NCBI RefSeq assembly: GCF_001431625.1 | Contig: NZ_LLXT01000117.1 | Location: 1 to 64,000, forward strand | Origin: Stenotrophomonas geniculata ATCC 19374 = JCM 13324 | GTDB lineage: Bacteria > Pseudomonadota > Gammaproteobacteria > Xanthomonadales > Xanthomonadaceae | Reading direction: 5' to 3' | Length of the DNA: 64,000 nucleotides | Part shown: positions 45,621 to 54,453 of the stretch, piece after piece | Layout: the number at the start of each line of letters is the position of its first letter | How positions within the stretch are numbered: the first letter of the stretch is position 1 | Position numbers and translations under genes: made by a program | Notes under the pieces: generated by a model | What the model was told of the DNA's origin: nothing | Databases searched by the model: none | What the model saw: only the letters and a program-made list of their open reading frames with translations

Positions 45621-45649
45621 TTGACGCCGTGCAGCAATATCGACACAAT
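45621..45649 (+). promoter_or_regulatory. Promoter of tRNA-Gly copy 2
   Basis: TTGACG (45621-45626), 17-bp spacer, CACAAT (45644-45649). From here through the tRNA the sequence is colinear with 51534-51670. Confidence 0.65.
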
Positions 45650-45681
45650 AGCGCTCCTTCGACGCAGGTCGAACGGAATCT

Positions 45682-46172
<491 letters not shown>

Positions 46173-46363
46173 GGTCGGGCAGCATCGAAGCAAGGAATTG
46201 CCGCAATGTGCAATACGCCGTGAAAGTCGTCCAGTGTTCCGTGCCGGGAACGTATTGAAAGCGTAGTGAAAGGCCAATGCCATCGTTGCCTGAACCGCAC
46301 GCGTGCTGTGACCTTTTTCGGACGATTTCTCCATGTTCGCTCCACAATCGCACGGTAGCCTTC

Positions 46364-47827
46364 ATGCTCCTTCTACACGTTGGCGGGCTGGTGGTCAGGC
46401 GTATCACTTCAGTGGCAGTGCCCAGGACAGGGCGTGGACTCTCCCTGCAGGCAGTGCTGCGCCCCGGCGCGTTGTTGGCAACCCTGGCCCTGGCGGGTTG
46501 CATGTCGGTGTCCGTCCCGGACCTGCCGGATCGCACACCCAGCGCCTGGACCCAGGTGCCGCAGGGGCAGGGTGTGGCGGTGGACGCCAGGCAGTGGTGG
46601 AAGGTGCTGGCCGACCCGGCGCTGGACGGCCTGGTGGACCAGGCCATCGCCGGCAACCTCGACCTGCAGCAGGCCACGCTGCGGCTGCAGGCCGTGCGGA
46701 TCGTCGCCGGCACCTCCGACTCGCGTTTCCTGCCGGAAATCTCGGCCAGCGCCAAGCAGGTGCAGGACGCCGCCGCCGTCGATACCTACTTCCATGCCGG
46801 CATCGAAGCGATCTGGGACCTGGGCCTGTTCGGCGCCGCCGAAAGCGCGCAGCTGAGCGCGCAGGCCTCGGCCGGCAACGCCGAGGCGCTGCGCAATGCC
46901 GCACAGGTGGCGGTGATTGCCGACGTGGTGCGCAGCTATCTGGACCTGACCGTGGCACAGGCCCAGCAGGACCTGCTGGCCCGGCAGCAGACCGTGGACG
47001 ACCGCGGTGAACAACTGGCCCTGGTCCGCCAGCGCCTGCGCCTGGATGAGCCCGGCGAGCTGGACCGCCTGCGCGCACGCCAGGCCGCCACCCGTGCCGC
47101 CATCGCACAGGCTCGGGAAAACGCCGACAACGCGGCTCGCGCGCTGGCATTGCTGCTGGGCCGTGACGGCCCGGATCCGGCCTGGCGCGCGTATCGCACG
47201 CCGCCGAAGCTGGGCACGTTCTCGCTGCAGCAGGTTCCTGCGGATCTGTTGCGCCATCGTCCGCAGATCCTGTTGGCCGAGTCGGAGGTGATGCAGGCTG
47301 CGGCCAGCAAGGGTTCGGCACGCGCCGCGATGTATCCGCGGGTCAGCCTTGGCGGCTCCATCCTGTATGCCTACAACCTTACCCAGAACGCCCGCTCCAA
47401 TTCCGATTCCAGTCCGTCGATCGGCCCGTACGTCGATATTCCGCTGTGGGACTGGGGGCAGCGTCGTGCGCGCTTCCATGCCGATGAAAAGCAGCTGGAT
47501 GCCGCACTGCTCGGCTACCGCAAGGCCGTGCTGGAAGGCGTGAGCGAAGTGGAAGGTGCGCTCGGCAGCCTGGCGCGCCAGGGCAGCAGCATCCAGTCGC
47601 TGCGTGTGGCCAATGATGCCGCCGACCAGCAGGTCAAGCGCCATGCGCGGCAGGTGCAGCTGGGTTTGTCCAGCGAGTTCGATGGGCTGGACACGCAGCG
47701 TGCGGCACTCGCCTCGCAGGCCGACCTGATCGGCGCGCAGGGCGCACGCGTGCTGGCCTTTGCGTCGCTGTACCGTGCCCTTGGCGGCGCACCGCTGCCG
47801 GTCGAGGCTGAGGGCGAGTTGCAATGA
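46364..47827 (+). CDS. Outer membrane efflux lipoprotein (TolC/NodT-like)
   Basis: About 487 residues from the ATG at 46364; GTG codons at 46391 or 46412 are alternative starts. Lipobox in LLATLALAGCMS indicates a lipidated outer membrane factor. The body has the OEP repeats: WWKVLADPALDGLVDQAIAG, LRLQAVRI and the second-half TPPKLGTFSLQQVPADLLRH then RPQILLAESEVMQAA (RPD-type motif with Q). Forms the trans-periplasmic duct of a tripartite pump. First gene of a four-gene operon; ATGA overlap with the permease. Confidence 0.9.
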   Translation: MLLLHVGGLVVRRITSVAVPRTGRGLSLQAVLRPGALLATLALAGCMSVSVPDLPDRTPSAWTQVPQGQGVAVDARQWWKVLADPALDGLVDQAIAGNLDLQQATLRLQAVRIVAGTSDSRFLPEISASAKQVQDAAAVDTYFHAGIEAIWDLGLFGAAESAQLSAQASAGNAEALRNAAQVAVIADVVRSYLDLTVAQAQQDLLARQQTVDDRGEQLALVRQRLRLDEPGELDRLRARQAATRAAIAQARENADNAARALALLLGRDGPDPAWRAYRTPPKLGTFSLQQVPADLLRHRPQILLAESEVMQAAASKGSARAAMYPRVSLGGSILYAYNLTQNARSNSDSSPSIGPYVDIPLWDWGQRRARFHADEKQLDAALLGYRKAVLEGVSEVEGALGSLARQGSSIQSLRVANDAADQQVKRHARQVQLGLSSEFDGLDTQRAALASQADLIGAQGARVLAFASLYRALGGAPLPVEAEGELQ

Positions 47828-48963
47828 TCGCGCTGGCCCGCAAGACCCTGGCCTATGAGTGGCGCCGGTTCCTGCCGGTGGTGCTGGCGATGTGCTTTGC
47901 CGGTGTGCTGCTGATCGTGCAGGCCGCACTGGTGCTGGGCATCTTCGGTACCGCCGCGATCTATGTGAAGGCATCGTCGGCCGACATCTGGGCCGGTTTC
48001 CCCGGCACCCAGAGTGTCAACTACGGTCATGCGATCAGCGCGGATGTGGAAAGCCACCTGCGCATGGATCCGGATGTCGCCCGCGTCGAACCCTACGAGT
48101 GGGTGGATGGCGAGTGGCGTTCCAGTGCGCAGGGCACCGGCAATGTGTCGGTGTACCTGTCCGGCATTTCCACCCGCGACGACGCGATGATGTTCGCGCG
48201 CATCCTGCCGGCCGATCTGCGCGCGCAGCTGCGCGAGCCGGGTGCGGTGATCGTCGACAGCGCCGATCTGGATACGCTCGGCGTGGACCTGCAGAACAAC
48301 CGTGCCTGGATCAATGGCAAGGCCGTGCGCGTGGTTGCCGCGCAACCGGGCCTGCGTGGCCTGGGTGGCGTAAACGTGCTGGCCTCGCTCGACACCGCGC
48401 GCGCCATCGCCGGTACCGACCCACATGAGGGCAGCACCTATTTCGTGGCGGGCCTGCGCTCGCCGGACCTGGCCGATCGCGTGCGTGACCGCTTGTCCGC
48501 GTCGATGGGCCGGGCCACGCCGGTCGAGTTCTGGACCGCGCCGGAGTTCGCCAGCCGCTCGCAGCAGTACTGGCTGTTCGATACCGGCGCCGGCATCGCG
48601 GTGTTGTTCATGGCCGTCATCGTCTGCTTCGTCGGTGCGGTGATCACCAACCAGTCGTTCGCCTCTGTGGTGGCTGGCTCGGTGCGTGAGTACGCCACGC
48701 TCAATGCACTCGGTGCAGGCCGCTATGCGCTGGCGCGGGTGGTGTTCGAGCAGGCATTGCTGATCGGCGGCGTGGGTATGTTGCTGGCGGCGGCCTTCAG
48801 CACCGTGGTGCTGTTGATTGCGCAGACCCAGCGCGTTCCGGTGCAGCTGACACCAATGGTGATCCTCGGCTGCGTGGCGCTGGTTGCGGTGATGGCCATG
48901 CTCTCCAGCATCATGGCGGTACGCAGTGTCGTCCGCTCCGATCCATCGTTGCTGCTGCGTTGA
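47824..48963 (+). CDS. ABC transporter permease, FtsX/DevC-like
   Basis: 379 residues. One N-terminal TM (FLPVVLAMCFAGVLLIVQAA), a periplasmic MacB-type domain of ~220 residues, and three C-terminal TMs (AGIAVLFMAVIVCFVGAVIT; FEQALLIGGVGMLLAAAF; MVILGCVALVAVMAMLSS), the FtsX/MacB topology. Similar to DevC-type permeases that work with HlyD-like adaptors. Cargo not determinable. Confidence 0.88.
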   Translation: MIALARKTLAYEWRRFLPVVLAMCFAGVLLIVQAALVLGIFGTAAIYVKASSADIWAGFPGTQSVNYGHAISADVESHLRMDPDVARVEPYEWVDGEWRSSAQGTGNVSVYLSGISTRDDAMMFARILPADLRAQLREPGAVIVDSADLDTLGVDLQNNRAWINGKAVRVVAAQPGLRGLGGVNVLASLDTARAIAGTDPHEGSTYFVAGLRSPDLADRVRDRLSASMGRATPVEFWTAPEFASRSQQYWLFDTGAGIAVLFMAVIVCFVGAVITNQSFASVVAGSVREYATLNALGAGRYALARVVFEQALLIGGVGMLLAAAFSTVVLLIAQTQRVPVQLTPMVILGCVALVAVMAMLSSIMAVRSVVRSDPSLLLR

Positions 48964-48973
48964 GGACCGGCCG

Positions 48974-49702
48974 ATGACTTCCATACGCGCCGTCGCCCCG
49001 ACTCTGCGGGCCGATGCACTGGAAAAGGGCTTCATGTCCGGCGACGTGCAGGTGCCGGTGCTGCGCGGGCTGTCGCTGGACATCTACCCCGGCGAGCTGA
49101 CCCTGGTATCGGGCCCGTCGGGTTGCGGCAAGAGCACGCTGTTGTCGTTGCTGTCCGGCCTGTCCGCGCCCGATGGTGGCCGCGTGCACGCACTCGGCCA
49201 GGATGTGGGCCACATGACCCGCAGCGAGGTGGAGCGCTTCCGCCTGCATCATGTCGGCTTCGTGTTCCAGGGCTTCAATCTGTTCCCGGCACTGACTGCG
49301 CTGGAGCAGGTGCAGCTGCCGCTGGGCTACCGCGGGATGAGCAATCGCGAAAGCGAGCCGCTGGCCCGCAAGGCGCTGGAAGAAGTGGGCCTCAGCCATC
49401 GCAGCCACATGCGACCGGCGCAGTTGTCCGGCGGTGAGAAGCAGCGTGTAGCCGTTGCCCGCGCCTTCGCCAAGTCGCCGACGCTGATCTTCGCCGACGA
49501 ACCCACCAGCGCGCTGGACGCCGAGAACGGCCAGCGCGTGATCGACATCCTGCATCGCTACGCACGTGCGCATGGCGCCACCGTGCTGTGCGTGAGCCAC
49601 GATCCGCGCCTGATCCGGCATGCCGATCGGGTGATCGCCATGGAAGACGGCATGGTCCGTGACGACCGCCGCCAGAACGAAACTGTAGAGTCCGCCCCAT
49701 GA
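48974..49702 (+). CDS. ABC transporter ATP-binding protein (LolD/MacB-type)
   Basis: 242 residues. Walker A SGPSGCGKSTLLSLLSGL, Q-loop VFQGFNLFPALTALEQVQLP, signature LSGGEKQRVAVARAFA, Walker B LIFADEPTSALD and the switch His in CVSHDPRLI. Belongs with the FtsX-type permease 10 bp upstream. The ATG at 48974 follows GAGGACCGG; the in-frame reading from 48926 overlaps the permease gene. Overlaps the adaptor gene by ATGA. Confidence 0.93.
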   Translation: MTSIRAVAPTLRADALEKGFMSGDVQVPVLRGLSLDIYPGELTLVSGPSGCGKSTLLSLLSGLSAPDGGRVHALGQDVGHMTRSEVERFRLHHVGFVFQGFNLFPALTALEQVQLPLGYRGMSNRESEPLARKALEEVGLSHRSHMRPAQLSGGEKQRVAVARAFAKSPTLIFADEPTSALDAENGQRVIDILHRYARAHGATVLCVSHDPRLIRHADRVIAMEDGMVRDDRRQNETVESAP

Positions 49703-50619
49703 CCAAGACGTCGCACCTGCTTCCCCTCAGCCTGGCCCTGTCGGCGGCACTGCTGCTCGGTGCCTGCTCCAGGGAGGCGCCCACCCCGGCATCTGCACCC
49801 TCAGGCAAGGCGGACACTGCCGTCGCCAGCAAGGTCGCCGTAGCGCGGGGCATCATTGACGTCGATGGCGGGCTGATCGCACTGGCGCCGCCGGTGGATG
49901 GCTCGATCACTGCCGCACCGGTGAAGGAAGGTGCCACGGTGAAGAAGGGGCAGCTGCTGCTGTCGCTGGATGGCGCCCTGCTGCAGCAGGAAGTGGCAAT
50001 GGCCAGCGCCGATCTGGCGTTGGCCAATGACCGCCTGAAAGGCAGCCAAGCGCAGCTGCGCGAACTGGAGCGCAACGCCACCCGCCTGTCCACGGGCGCC
50101 AGCGAAGGTGTGTCCTCGAACCAGCAGGCCGATGCGGCCAAGCAGCAGTTGGCCGGTGTGCGCGCCGACGTCGACGTGGCCGGTGCGCAGGTCGACATGG
50201 CCCAACACAAGCTGGAACACGCCAGGCTGAAACTGCAGCAGATGTCGTTGAGTGCACCGGAAGCCGGCACCGTGGTCGGCCAGGTACCGGGCCTTGGCGC
50301 ATTCGTGCAGGCCGGCAAGCCGGCGATCTCGCTGTTGCCGGCGCGTCCGCTGCAGGTGCGTGCCGAACTGAGCGCCGCCTATGCCGATGCCGTGCAGGTG
50401 GGCATGAAGGCTACCGTCGTGCCGGACAGTGATGGCGCCGAGAACACCGGCACGCTGCCGCCGGCACGCGTGGTGCGCATCAGCCCGGTGTTCGCGCAGG
50501 CGCGCCTGCCTGAAGACGCAGGGCGTGGCGCGGCCAAGGTGGTGGAGTGCGTGCTGGAGTTCGACGGGCAAGCCAAGGCGCGCTTCGGCCAGCACGTGCG
50601 GGTGGAGTTCCTGAAGTAG
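49699..50619 (+). CDS. HlyD-family periplasmic adaptor, lipoprotein
   Basis: 306 residues. Lipobox LSAALLLGACSRE; biotinyl-lipoyl half motif (GSITAAPVKEGATVKKGQLL), coiled-coil hairpin at ~95-180 (LALANDRLKGSQAQLRELER ... ADVDVAGAQVDMAQHKLEHA), second lipoyl half (LSAPEAGTVVGQVPGLGAFV), then a beta-barrel domain. Completes a tripartite ABC exporter with the three upstream genes. Adaptors of this type are usually anchored by a helix; this one is predicted lipidated. Confidence 0.9.
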   Translation: MTKTSHLLPLSLALSAALLLGACSREAPTPASAPSGKADTAVASKVAVARGIIDVDGGLIALAPPVDGSITAAPVKEGATVKKGQLLLSLDGALLQQEVAMASADLALANDRLKGSQAQLRELERNATRLSTGASEGVSSNQQADAAKQQLAGVRADVDVAGAQVDMAQHKLEHARLKLQQMSLSAPEAGTVVGQVPGLGAFVQAGKPAISLLPARPLQVRAELSAAYADAVQVGMKATVVPDSDGAENTGTLPPARVVRISPVFAQARLPEDAGRGAAKVVECVLEFDGQAKARFGQHVRVEFLK

Positions 50620-50641
50620 GCCGGGCGTTGGGTGGGGCCGT

Positions 50642-51070
50642 CTATGGGCCCTTTCGATGCCTGAGTGCCCGCCACGCGCTCACCGCCGACACCGCGCACA
50701 GCGCCAGTAGCAGGCCCACGTCCAGCAGCAGCAACCACAGCAGGTGCATGCCATGCACCGGCGGCTGGTGCATGGCCGACAGCATCCACGGTACCGACCA
50801 CGCCAGCAGCAGAACGAAGGCGATCAACAGGCGCAGCCACAGTCGTTTCAGTCTCCACGGCCGCACGATCAAGGCGGCCACCACCAGTTCAACCGTACCC
50901 AGCAACGCGAACACGATGACGGTGCTGGTCGGGTAGGGCAGCTCGGCGCCTTCCAGGTGATGCAGCAGCCAGTAGTCCGGGGTGAAGCCGGCATTGACCA
51001 GCGCGGCGATCAGCGCCAGCCATGTGAGCGCGACCAGCAGCCAGAACAGGCGGACGTAGCGTCTAGGCAT
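50642..51070 (-). CDS. Hypothetical four-helix membrane protein
   Basis: About 142 residues from the ATG at 51070. TM helices at approximately LFWLLVALTWLALIAALV, STVIVFALLGTVELVVAAL, LWLRLLIAFVLLLAW and LLWLLLLDVGLLLALCAVSA. The start overlaps the stop of the next reverse gene, so the two are co-translated. No family recognised. Convergent with the exporter operon. Confidence 0.65.
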   Translation of the reverse strand: MPRRYVRLFWLLVALTWLALIAALVNAGFTPDYWLLHHLEGAELPYPTSTVIVFALLGTVELVVAALIVRPWRLKRLWLRLLIAFVLLLAWSVPWMLSAMHQPPVHGMHLLWLLLLDVGLLLALCAVSAVSAWRALRHRKGP

Positions 51071-51464
51071 CGGCGGTGCCCGTGGTGGTGGGCAAGTGGC
51101 TACGTGATGCATGGCGCACGGATATGGCGATCGCGGCCAGTGCCAGCAGGCCGGGCCCGACCGTGAAGTACAGCAGACGCAGCGGGTGGTTGTGCATCAG
51201 TGTCCAGGTTGCGAATGCCAAGGAAATGGCCAGCACCAGCAGCTTGGCGAAGAGCGGCCGCAGCACTGCGATCAGCGGCTGCGCGCCAATGAACATCCAG
51301 AACAGATAAAACTGGGCGATGCCCAGGCCGATGTCCCGATGGGAAGTGAAGCCGAAATGGTCGCGATACCCGTTCATTCCCAGTGGTATCAGTGCCCAGT
51401 ACAGCAGGGCCACCAGCAGATGCAGCAGCAGGGCGATCAACAGGGGCGAGCCGCGAAGGAGCAT
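51063..51464 (-). CDS. Hypothetical membrane protein
   Basis: 133 residues, about four TM helices (LLIALLLHLLVALLYWALIP; IAQFYLFWMFIGAQPLIAVL; LLVLAISLAFATWTLM; LLYFTVGPGLLALAAIAISV). A loop contains HFGFTSHRD. First gene of a reverse pair with the preceding entry. Function unknown. Confidence 0.65.
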   Translation of the reverse strand: MLLRGSPLLIALLLHLLVALLYWALIPLGMNGYRDHFGFTSHRDIGLGIAQFYLFWMFIGAQPLIAVLRPLFAKLLVLAISLAFATWTLMHNHPLRLLYFTVGPGLLALAAIAISVRHASRSHLPTTTGTADA

Positions 51465-51533
51465 GGGCGCAAGGGGCTGGGCGGGGCAGCGTACCTCAGT
51501 GCGGACGCCTGTGACCGCATGGTGTGAAGACTG

Positions 51534-51562
51534 TTGACGGCGTGAAGGAATTTGGACACAAT
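51534..51562 (+). promoter_or_regulatory. Promoter of tRNA-Gly copy 3
   Basis: TTGACG (51534-51539), 17-bp spacer, CACAAT (51557-51562). Confidence 0.65.
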
Positions 51563-51594
51563 AGCGCTCCTTCGACGCAGGTCGAACGGAATCT

Positions 51595-51670
<76 letters not shown>

Positions 51671-51677
51671 GATTCTA

Positions 51678-51704
51678 CAGGGCCCCGGTAGGGGCCTTGT
51701 TTTT
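51678..51704 (+). terminator. Terminator after tRNA-Gly copy 3
   Basis: AGGGCCCC-ggta-GGGGCCTT stem then GTTTTT. The sequence differs from the terminators after copies 1 and 2. Confidence 0.8.
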
Positions 51705-51812
51705 CTCTCGCCACGGCAAGGCGGGGCACGTTGAGCCACAAGGCTTTACGCGCAGTCAGAAAAGTGAAATTGCTGGTGTGTTTTCCGGATTTCCGGTAAC
51801 ATATCGGCTTAC

Positions 51813-51888
<76 letters not shown>

Positions 51889-51900
51889 TGTTCCGACAGG

Positions 51901-51917
51901 CCCCATCTTGGGGTTTT
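51901..51917 (+). terminator. Weak hairpin with T-run after tRNA-Gly copy 4
   Basis: CCCCA-tct-TGGGG then TTTT. Short stem; may be a processing or attenuation site between the Gly and Cys tRNA genes. Confidence 0.5.
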
Positions 51918-51954
51918 GTCTTGTCAGGGCTACGTTCCTGGCGCGCAGTACGTT

Positions 51955-52028
51955 GGCCTCATGGCAGAGTGGCTATGCACCGGATTGCAAATCCGTTTAC
52001 AGCGGTTCGATTCCGCTTGAGGCCTCCA
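51955..52028 (+). tRNA. tRNA-Cys (GCA)
   Basis: 74 nt with CCA. The acceptor GGCCTCA pairs with TGAGGCC; anticodon GCA in CGGAT-TGCAAAT-CCG. Likely co-transcribed with tRNA-Gly copy 4. Confidence 0.96.
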
Positions 52029-52032
52029 ATTG

Positions 52033-52061
52033 AAAAGCCCTGACCTCGGTCAGGGCTTTTT
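52033..52061 (+). terminator. Terminator after tRNA-Cys
   Basis: AAAAGCCCTGACC-tc-GGTCAGGGCTTTT, a near-perfect symmetrical stem with A-run and T-run on either side, so it can work for the reverse Nudix gene too. Confidence 0.92.
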
Positions 52062-52100
52062 GTTTGCCTGGATACCGGCACGCGCCCGGATCGATACCCG

Positions 52101-52505
52101 CTACAGCCGGGCCAGCGCCTGCACCGTGGCCTGCGTGAGCGGCTGGGGCAGAGCATCCAGCGCGAACCAGCCCAGCCCGGTCTGAACCCCCGGCTCCTGG
52201 ATGGAGGCCTCGGCACCCGCAGCTGCCCGAGCCTCGAAGATCGGCGCGACCCAGTGCTGCGCGAGCGCAGGCTCGAAATGATCGGCCACGCACAGCAGGC
52301 GCAGCAGCGTCACTTCCAGCGCCGTTTCCTCGCGGATTTCGCGGACCACAGCGGCCTCCACCGTTTCCATCCAGTCGACTTTGCCGCCGGGCAGGCCCCA
52401 ATGCCCGCGCTCCGGATCGCGTCCGCGCTGGATCAGCAGGATGCGGCCGTCGGCATCACGGACGACGGCGCCGCATCCAACGCGGGGAATCTGCAGTTCA
52501 GTCAT
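52101..52505 (-). CDS. Nudix hydrolase
   Basis: 134 residues from the ATG at 52505. Complete Nudix box: GGKVDWMETVEAAVV then REIREETALEV (GX5EX7REUXEE). Shares LLIQRGRDPERGHWGLPGGK with ADP-ribose/nucleotide pyrophosphohydrolases. The in-frame opening from 52559 adds a poor N-terminus. Substrate not predictable. Convergent with tRNA-Cys across a shared terminator. Confidence 0.9.
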   Translation of the reverse strand: MTELQIPRVGCGAVVRDADGRILLIQRGRDPERGHWGLPGGKVDWMETVEAAVVREIREETALEVTLLRLLCVADHFEPALAQHWVAPIFEARAAAGAEASIQEPGVQTGLGWFALDALPQPLTQATVQALARL

Positions 52506-52616
52506 GGCGGAGAAGGAGAATGAAAAAGGACGTTCCACATTCTTGCATGCACGCCGCATCAGTGGACCCGCGCTACGCTGGGCACCTGTGCATCAACAGC
52601 TTCACGAGGGTGTCGC

Positions 52617-53114
52617 ATGCTCATCCGGCAACTCAGCGCTGAAGACGCCGAGATTCTCTGGCAAGCGCGGTTGCAGGCGCTTTGCGAGTCGCCTGCGGCG
52701 TTCCTGTCCACGCTGGCCGAGGCGCAGAATGACTCGGCGGAGGTGATGCGCGCCCAGCTTGCTGATCCCGGTACGCGCTACTTCGGCGCTTTCATCGACG
52801 GCATGCTTGCGGGCTTCCTGCGTTATGTACGCCCGATGCGAATGGCGCGACGGCATACGGCGGAAGTGCACAGTGTCCACGTGGGCACCGACCATCGTGG
52901 CCAGCGTGTCGCCCGCCAGCTTCTTCTTGCAGCGTTCGCGGCTGCGCGCGCGGAAGGCATTGAATCGCTCTCCCTCACGGTGCTGGCGGACAATACTGCC
53001 GCGCGCGCGCTGTATGAATCGCTGGGCTTCAGCGTAATTGGCACAGAGCCGCGGGCAGTCAAACGCGCGGGCAGCTACGCGGATATCGTCTCGTACTGGA
53101 TCTCGCTGCACTGA
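52617..53114 (+). CDS. GNAT family N-acetyltransferase
   Basis: 165 residues. Acetyl-CoA binding motif A: VHSVHVGTDHRGQRVARQLL (R-G-x-R variant); motif B: NTAARALYESLGFSVIGTEP. Resembles RimI/PhnO-type acetyltransferases of small molecules or proteins; the acceptor is unknown. Monocistronic, 112 bp from the divergent Nudix gene. Confidence 0.9.
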   Translation: MLIRQLSAEDAEILWQARLQALCESPAAFLSTLAEAQNDSAEVMRAQLADPGTRYFGAFIDGMLAGFLRYVRPMRMARRHTAEVHSVHVGTDHRGQRVARQLLLAAFAAARAEGIESLSLTVLADNTAARALYESLGFSVIGTEPRAVKRAGSYADIVSYWISLH

Positions 53115-53192
53115 CGGTGAAATGTTGCCGCGGGTACGGTCATGTTTCCGTGGCACGATGAGGCTGCGCACATGTTCCAGGAAGACAGGGCA

Positions 53193-53702
53193 ATGCACGT
53201 TCAGGTATCCAGCAGGGAGCGCGTGACGACGGATCACCGTCACCAAGCGGAGGATCTGCTCCGCGAGGCGTTCCCGGACATGCAGGGCGACGGCTATACC
53301 ATCCCAGGGCCGGTCGCTCTGGTCCTGGCGATGGAAGGTGATCAGGTGGTCGCCCACCTCGCACTGTACGAACGCAACGTATTGCTGGACGGCGAGCCGG
53401 AACGCATAGGCTTGATCGGCGGCGTGGTGGTGCGCGTTGACGTTCGCAGGAAGGGCATCGCGTCACGCTTGATCGAAGCTGCGCACGCCGAGTTGCGCCA
53501 ACGCGGTATCGATTTCGCCGTGCTGTTCGCCCTGGATCATCGGCACTACGCCTCTGCGGGCTATGTGCCAATGCAGAACGAGACCTGCTTCATCGAAGAC
53601 GGTCACGCGCGCCGTTTCGTCTATCGAGGCGGCATGGTGGCCGCGCTGGGGGAGCGCCGCTGGACCACGGCCTTGCTCGATCTGCAGGGCGAAACGGTCT
53701 AG
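53193..53702 (+). CDS. GNAT family N-acetyltransferase
   Basis: About 169 residues from the ATG at 53193 (GGAAG 10 bases upstream); 53172 and 53142 are possible earlier starts. Acetyl-CoA site VVVRVDVRRKGIASRLIEAA, then FAVLFALDHRHYASAGYVPM. Resembles NodA/aminoglycoside-type GNATs (LREAFPDMQGDGY near the N-terminus). Follows another GNAT gene at 78 bp; convergent with the flavin reductase gene, with only four bases between stops. Confidence 0.83.
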   Translation: MHVQVSSRERVTTDHRHQAEDLLREAFPDMQGDGYTIPGPVALVLAMEGDQVVAHLALYERNVLLDGEPERIGLIGGVVVRVDVRRKGIASRLIEAAHAELRQRGIDFAVLFALDHRHYASAGYVPMQNETCFIEDGHARRFVYRGGMVAALGERRWTTALLDLQGETV

Positions 53703-53706
53703 AGAG

Positions 53707-54348
53707 CTAGACAGAAGCCCCCACGGGCGTCTCCGCGCGGAAGTTGCGCCCGACCGGTTCGCTTACGCCCAGGTAGTGGCGGAACAGGTAGATCAGCGGT
53801 TTCCAGTGCGCAACGTCGATGTGCTGGGTGCCCGCCACGGTGATCGCTTCGTGCGCATGCACGCAACGGATCCGTCCCTCAACGATCACGAAGCCCTGGC
53901 CGTCATCCTCGCCGGGCGGGTGCATCGCCATCACGCTGACTTCCACCTGCAGCGGGCACTCGGCAATCGCCTCTGGCGCGACGTGGGTGGAGGCGACTGC
54001 ACTGAATCCACCCAGCGCGAACTTGTCGCGCACGTGCATGTAGCCCATCGCCTGTTTGGCAGCGGGCACCGGATCGCAGCCTGTCGCCCGCGCGATGGCC
54101 TCGACCTGTGCGGCCTGCGCGGATGAGGGGAAGTTCAGTACGCACTCGTTGCGCAACTGCAGGTTGCGATAGCCCTGACCCTGCACGCCGAGGCCCAGCA
54201 CCACCCGGTTGCCCAAGGCCCAGAATGAAGACAACGGACTGATGTTGCTGCTGCCATCGTCGTTCAGCGTGGTCATCAGCAGCACCGGTGTGCCGGGATA
54301 CAGGACCGAAGGGGTGATGCGGCGGCGGGGGATCGGAGCGGCTTTCAC
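53707..54348 (-). CDS. Flavin reductase family protein (FMN-binding split barrel)
   Basis: 213 residues from a GTG at 54348, with AAGGCC 6 bases upstream. Flavin reductase-like domain: PSVLYPGTPVLLMTTLNDDG then SSNISPLSSFWALGNR, and VLNFPSSAQAAQVEAIARAT. This subgroup binds FMN and may reduce it or act as an FMN-dependent oxidoreductase. A longer in-frame opening to 54687 crosses the divergent regulator gene and is rejected. The divergent regulator is a plausible controller. Confidence 0.83.
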   Translation of the reverse strand: MKAAPIPRRRITPSVLYPGTPVLLMTTLNDDGSSNISPLSSFWALGNRVVLGLGVQGQGYRNLQLRNECVLNFPSSAQAAQVEAIARATGCDPVPAAKQAMGYMHVRDKFALGGFSAVASTHVAPEAIAECPLQVEVSVMAMHPPGEDDGQGFVIVEGRIRCVHAHEAITVAGTQHIDVAHWKPLIYLFRHYLGVSEPVGRNFRAETPVGASV

Positions 54349-54397
54349 GGCAGGCCTTGCGCTATCGGGGTGTCCACTGTGCCGTGGCAGCGGGTGC

Positions 54398-54417
54398 CGA
54401 TGCTTCGGCCTGCATCG
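54398..54417. promoter_or_regulatory. Candidate operator between flavin reductase and regulator genes
   Basis: CGATGC-8 bp-GCATCG inverted repeat in the 105-bp divergent region. By position it could bind the winged-helix regulator. Weak support. Confidence 0.3.
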
Positions 54418-54453
54418 AACTGTCGGCGCGCAACGGCGTGCCACAATGCGGGC

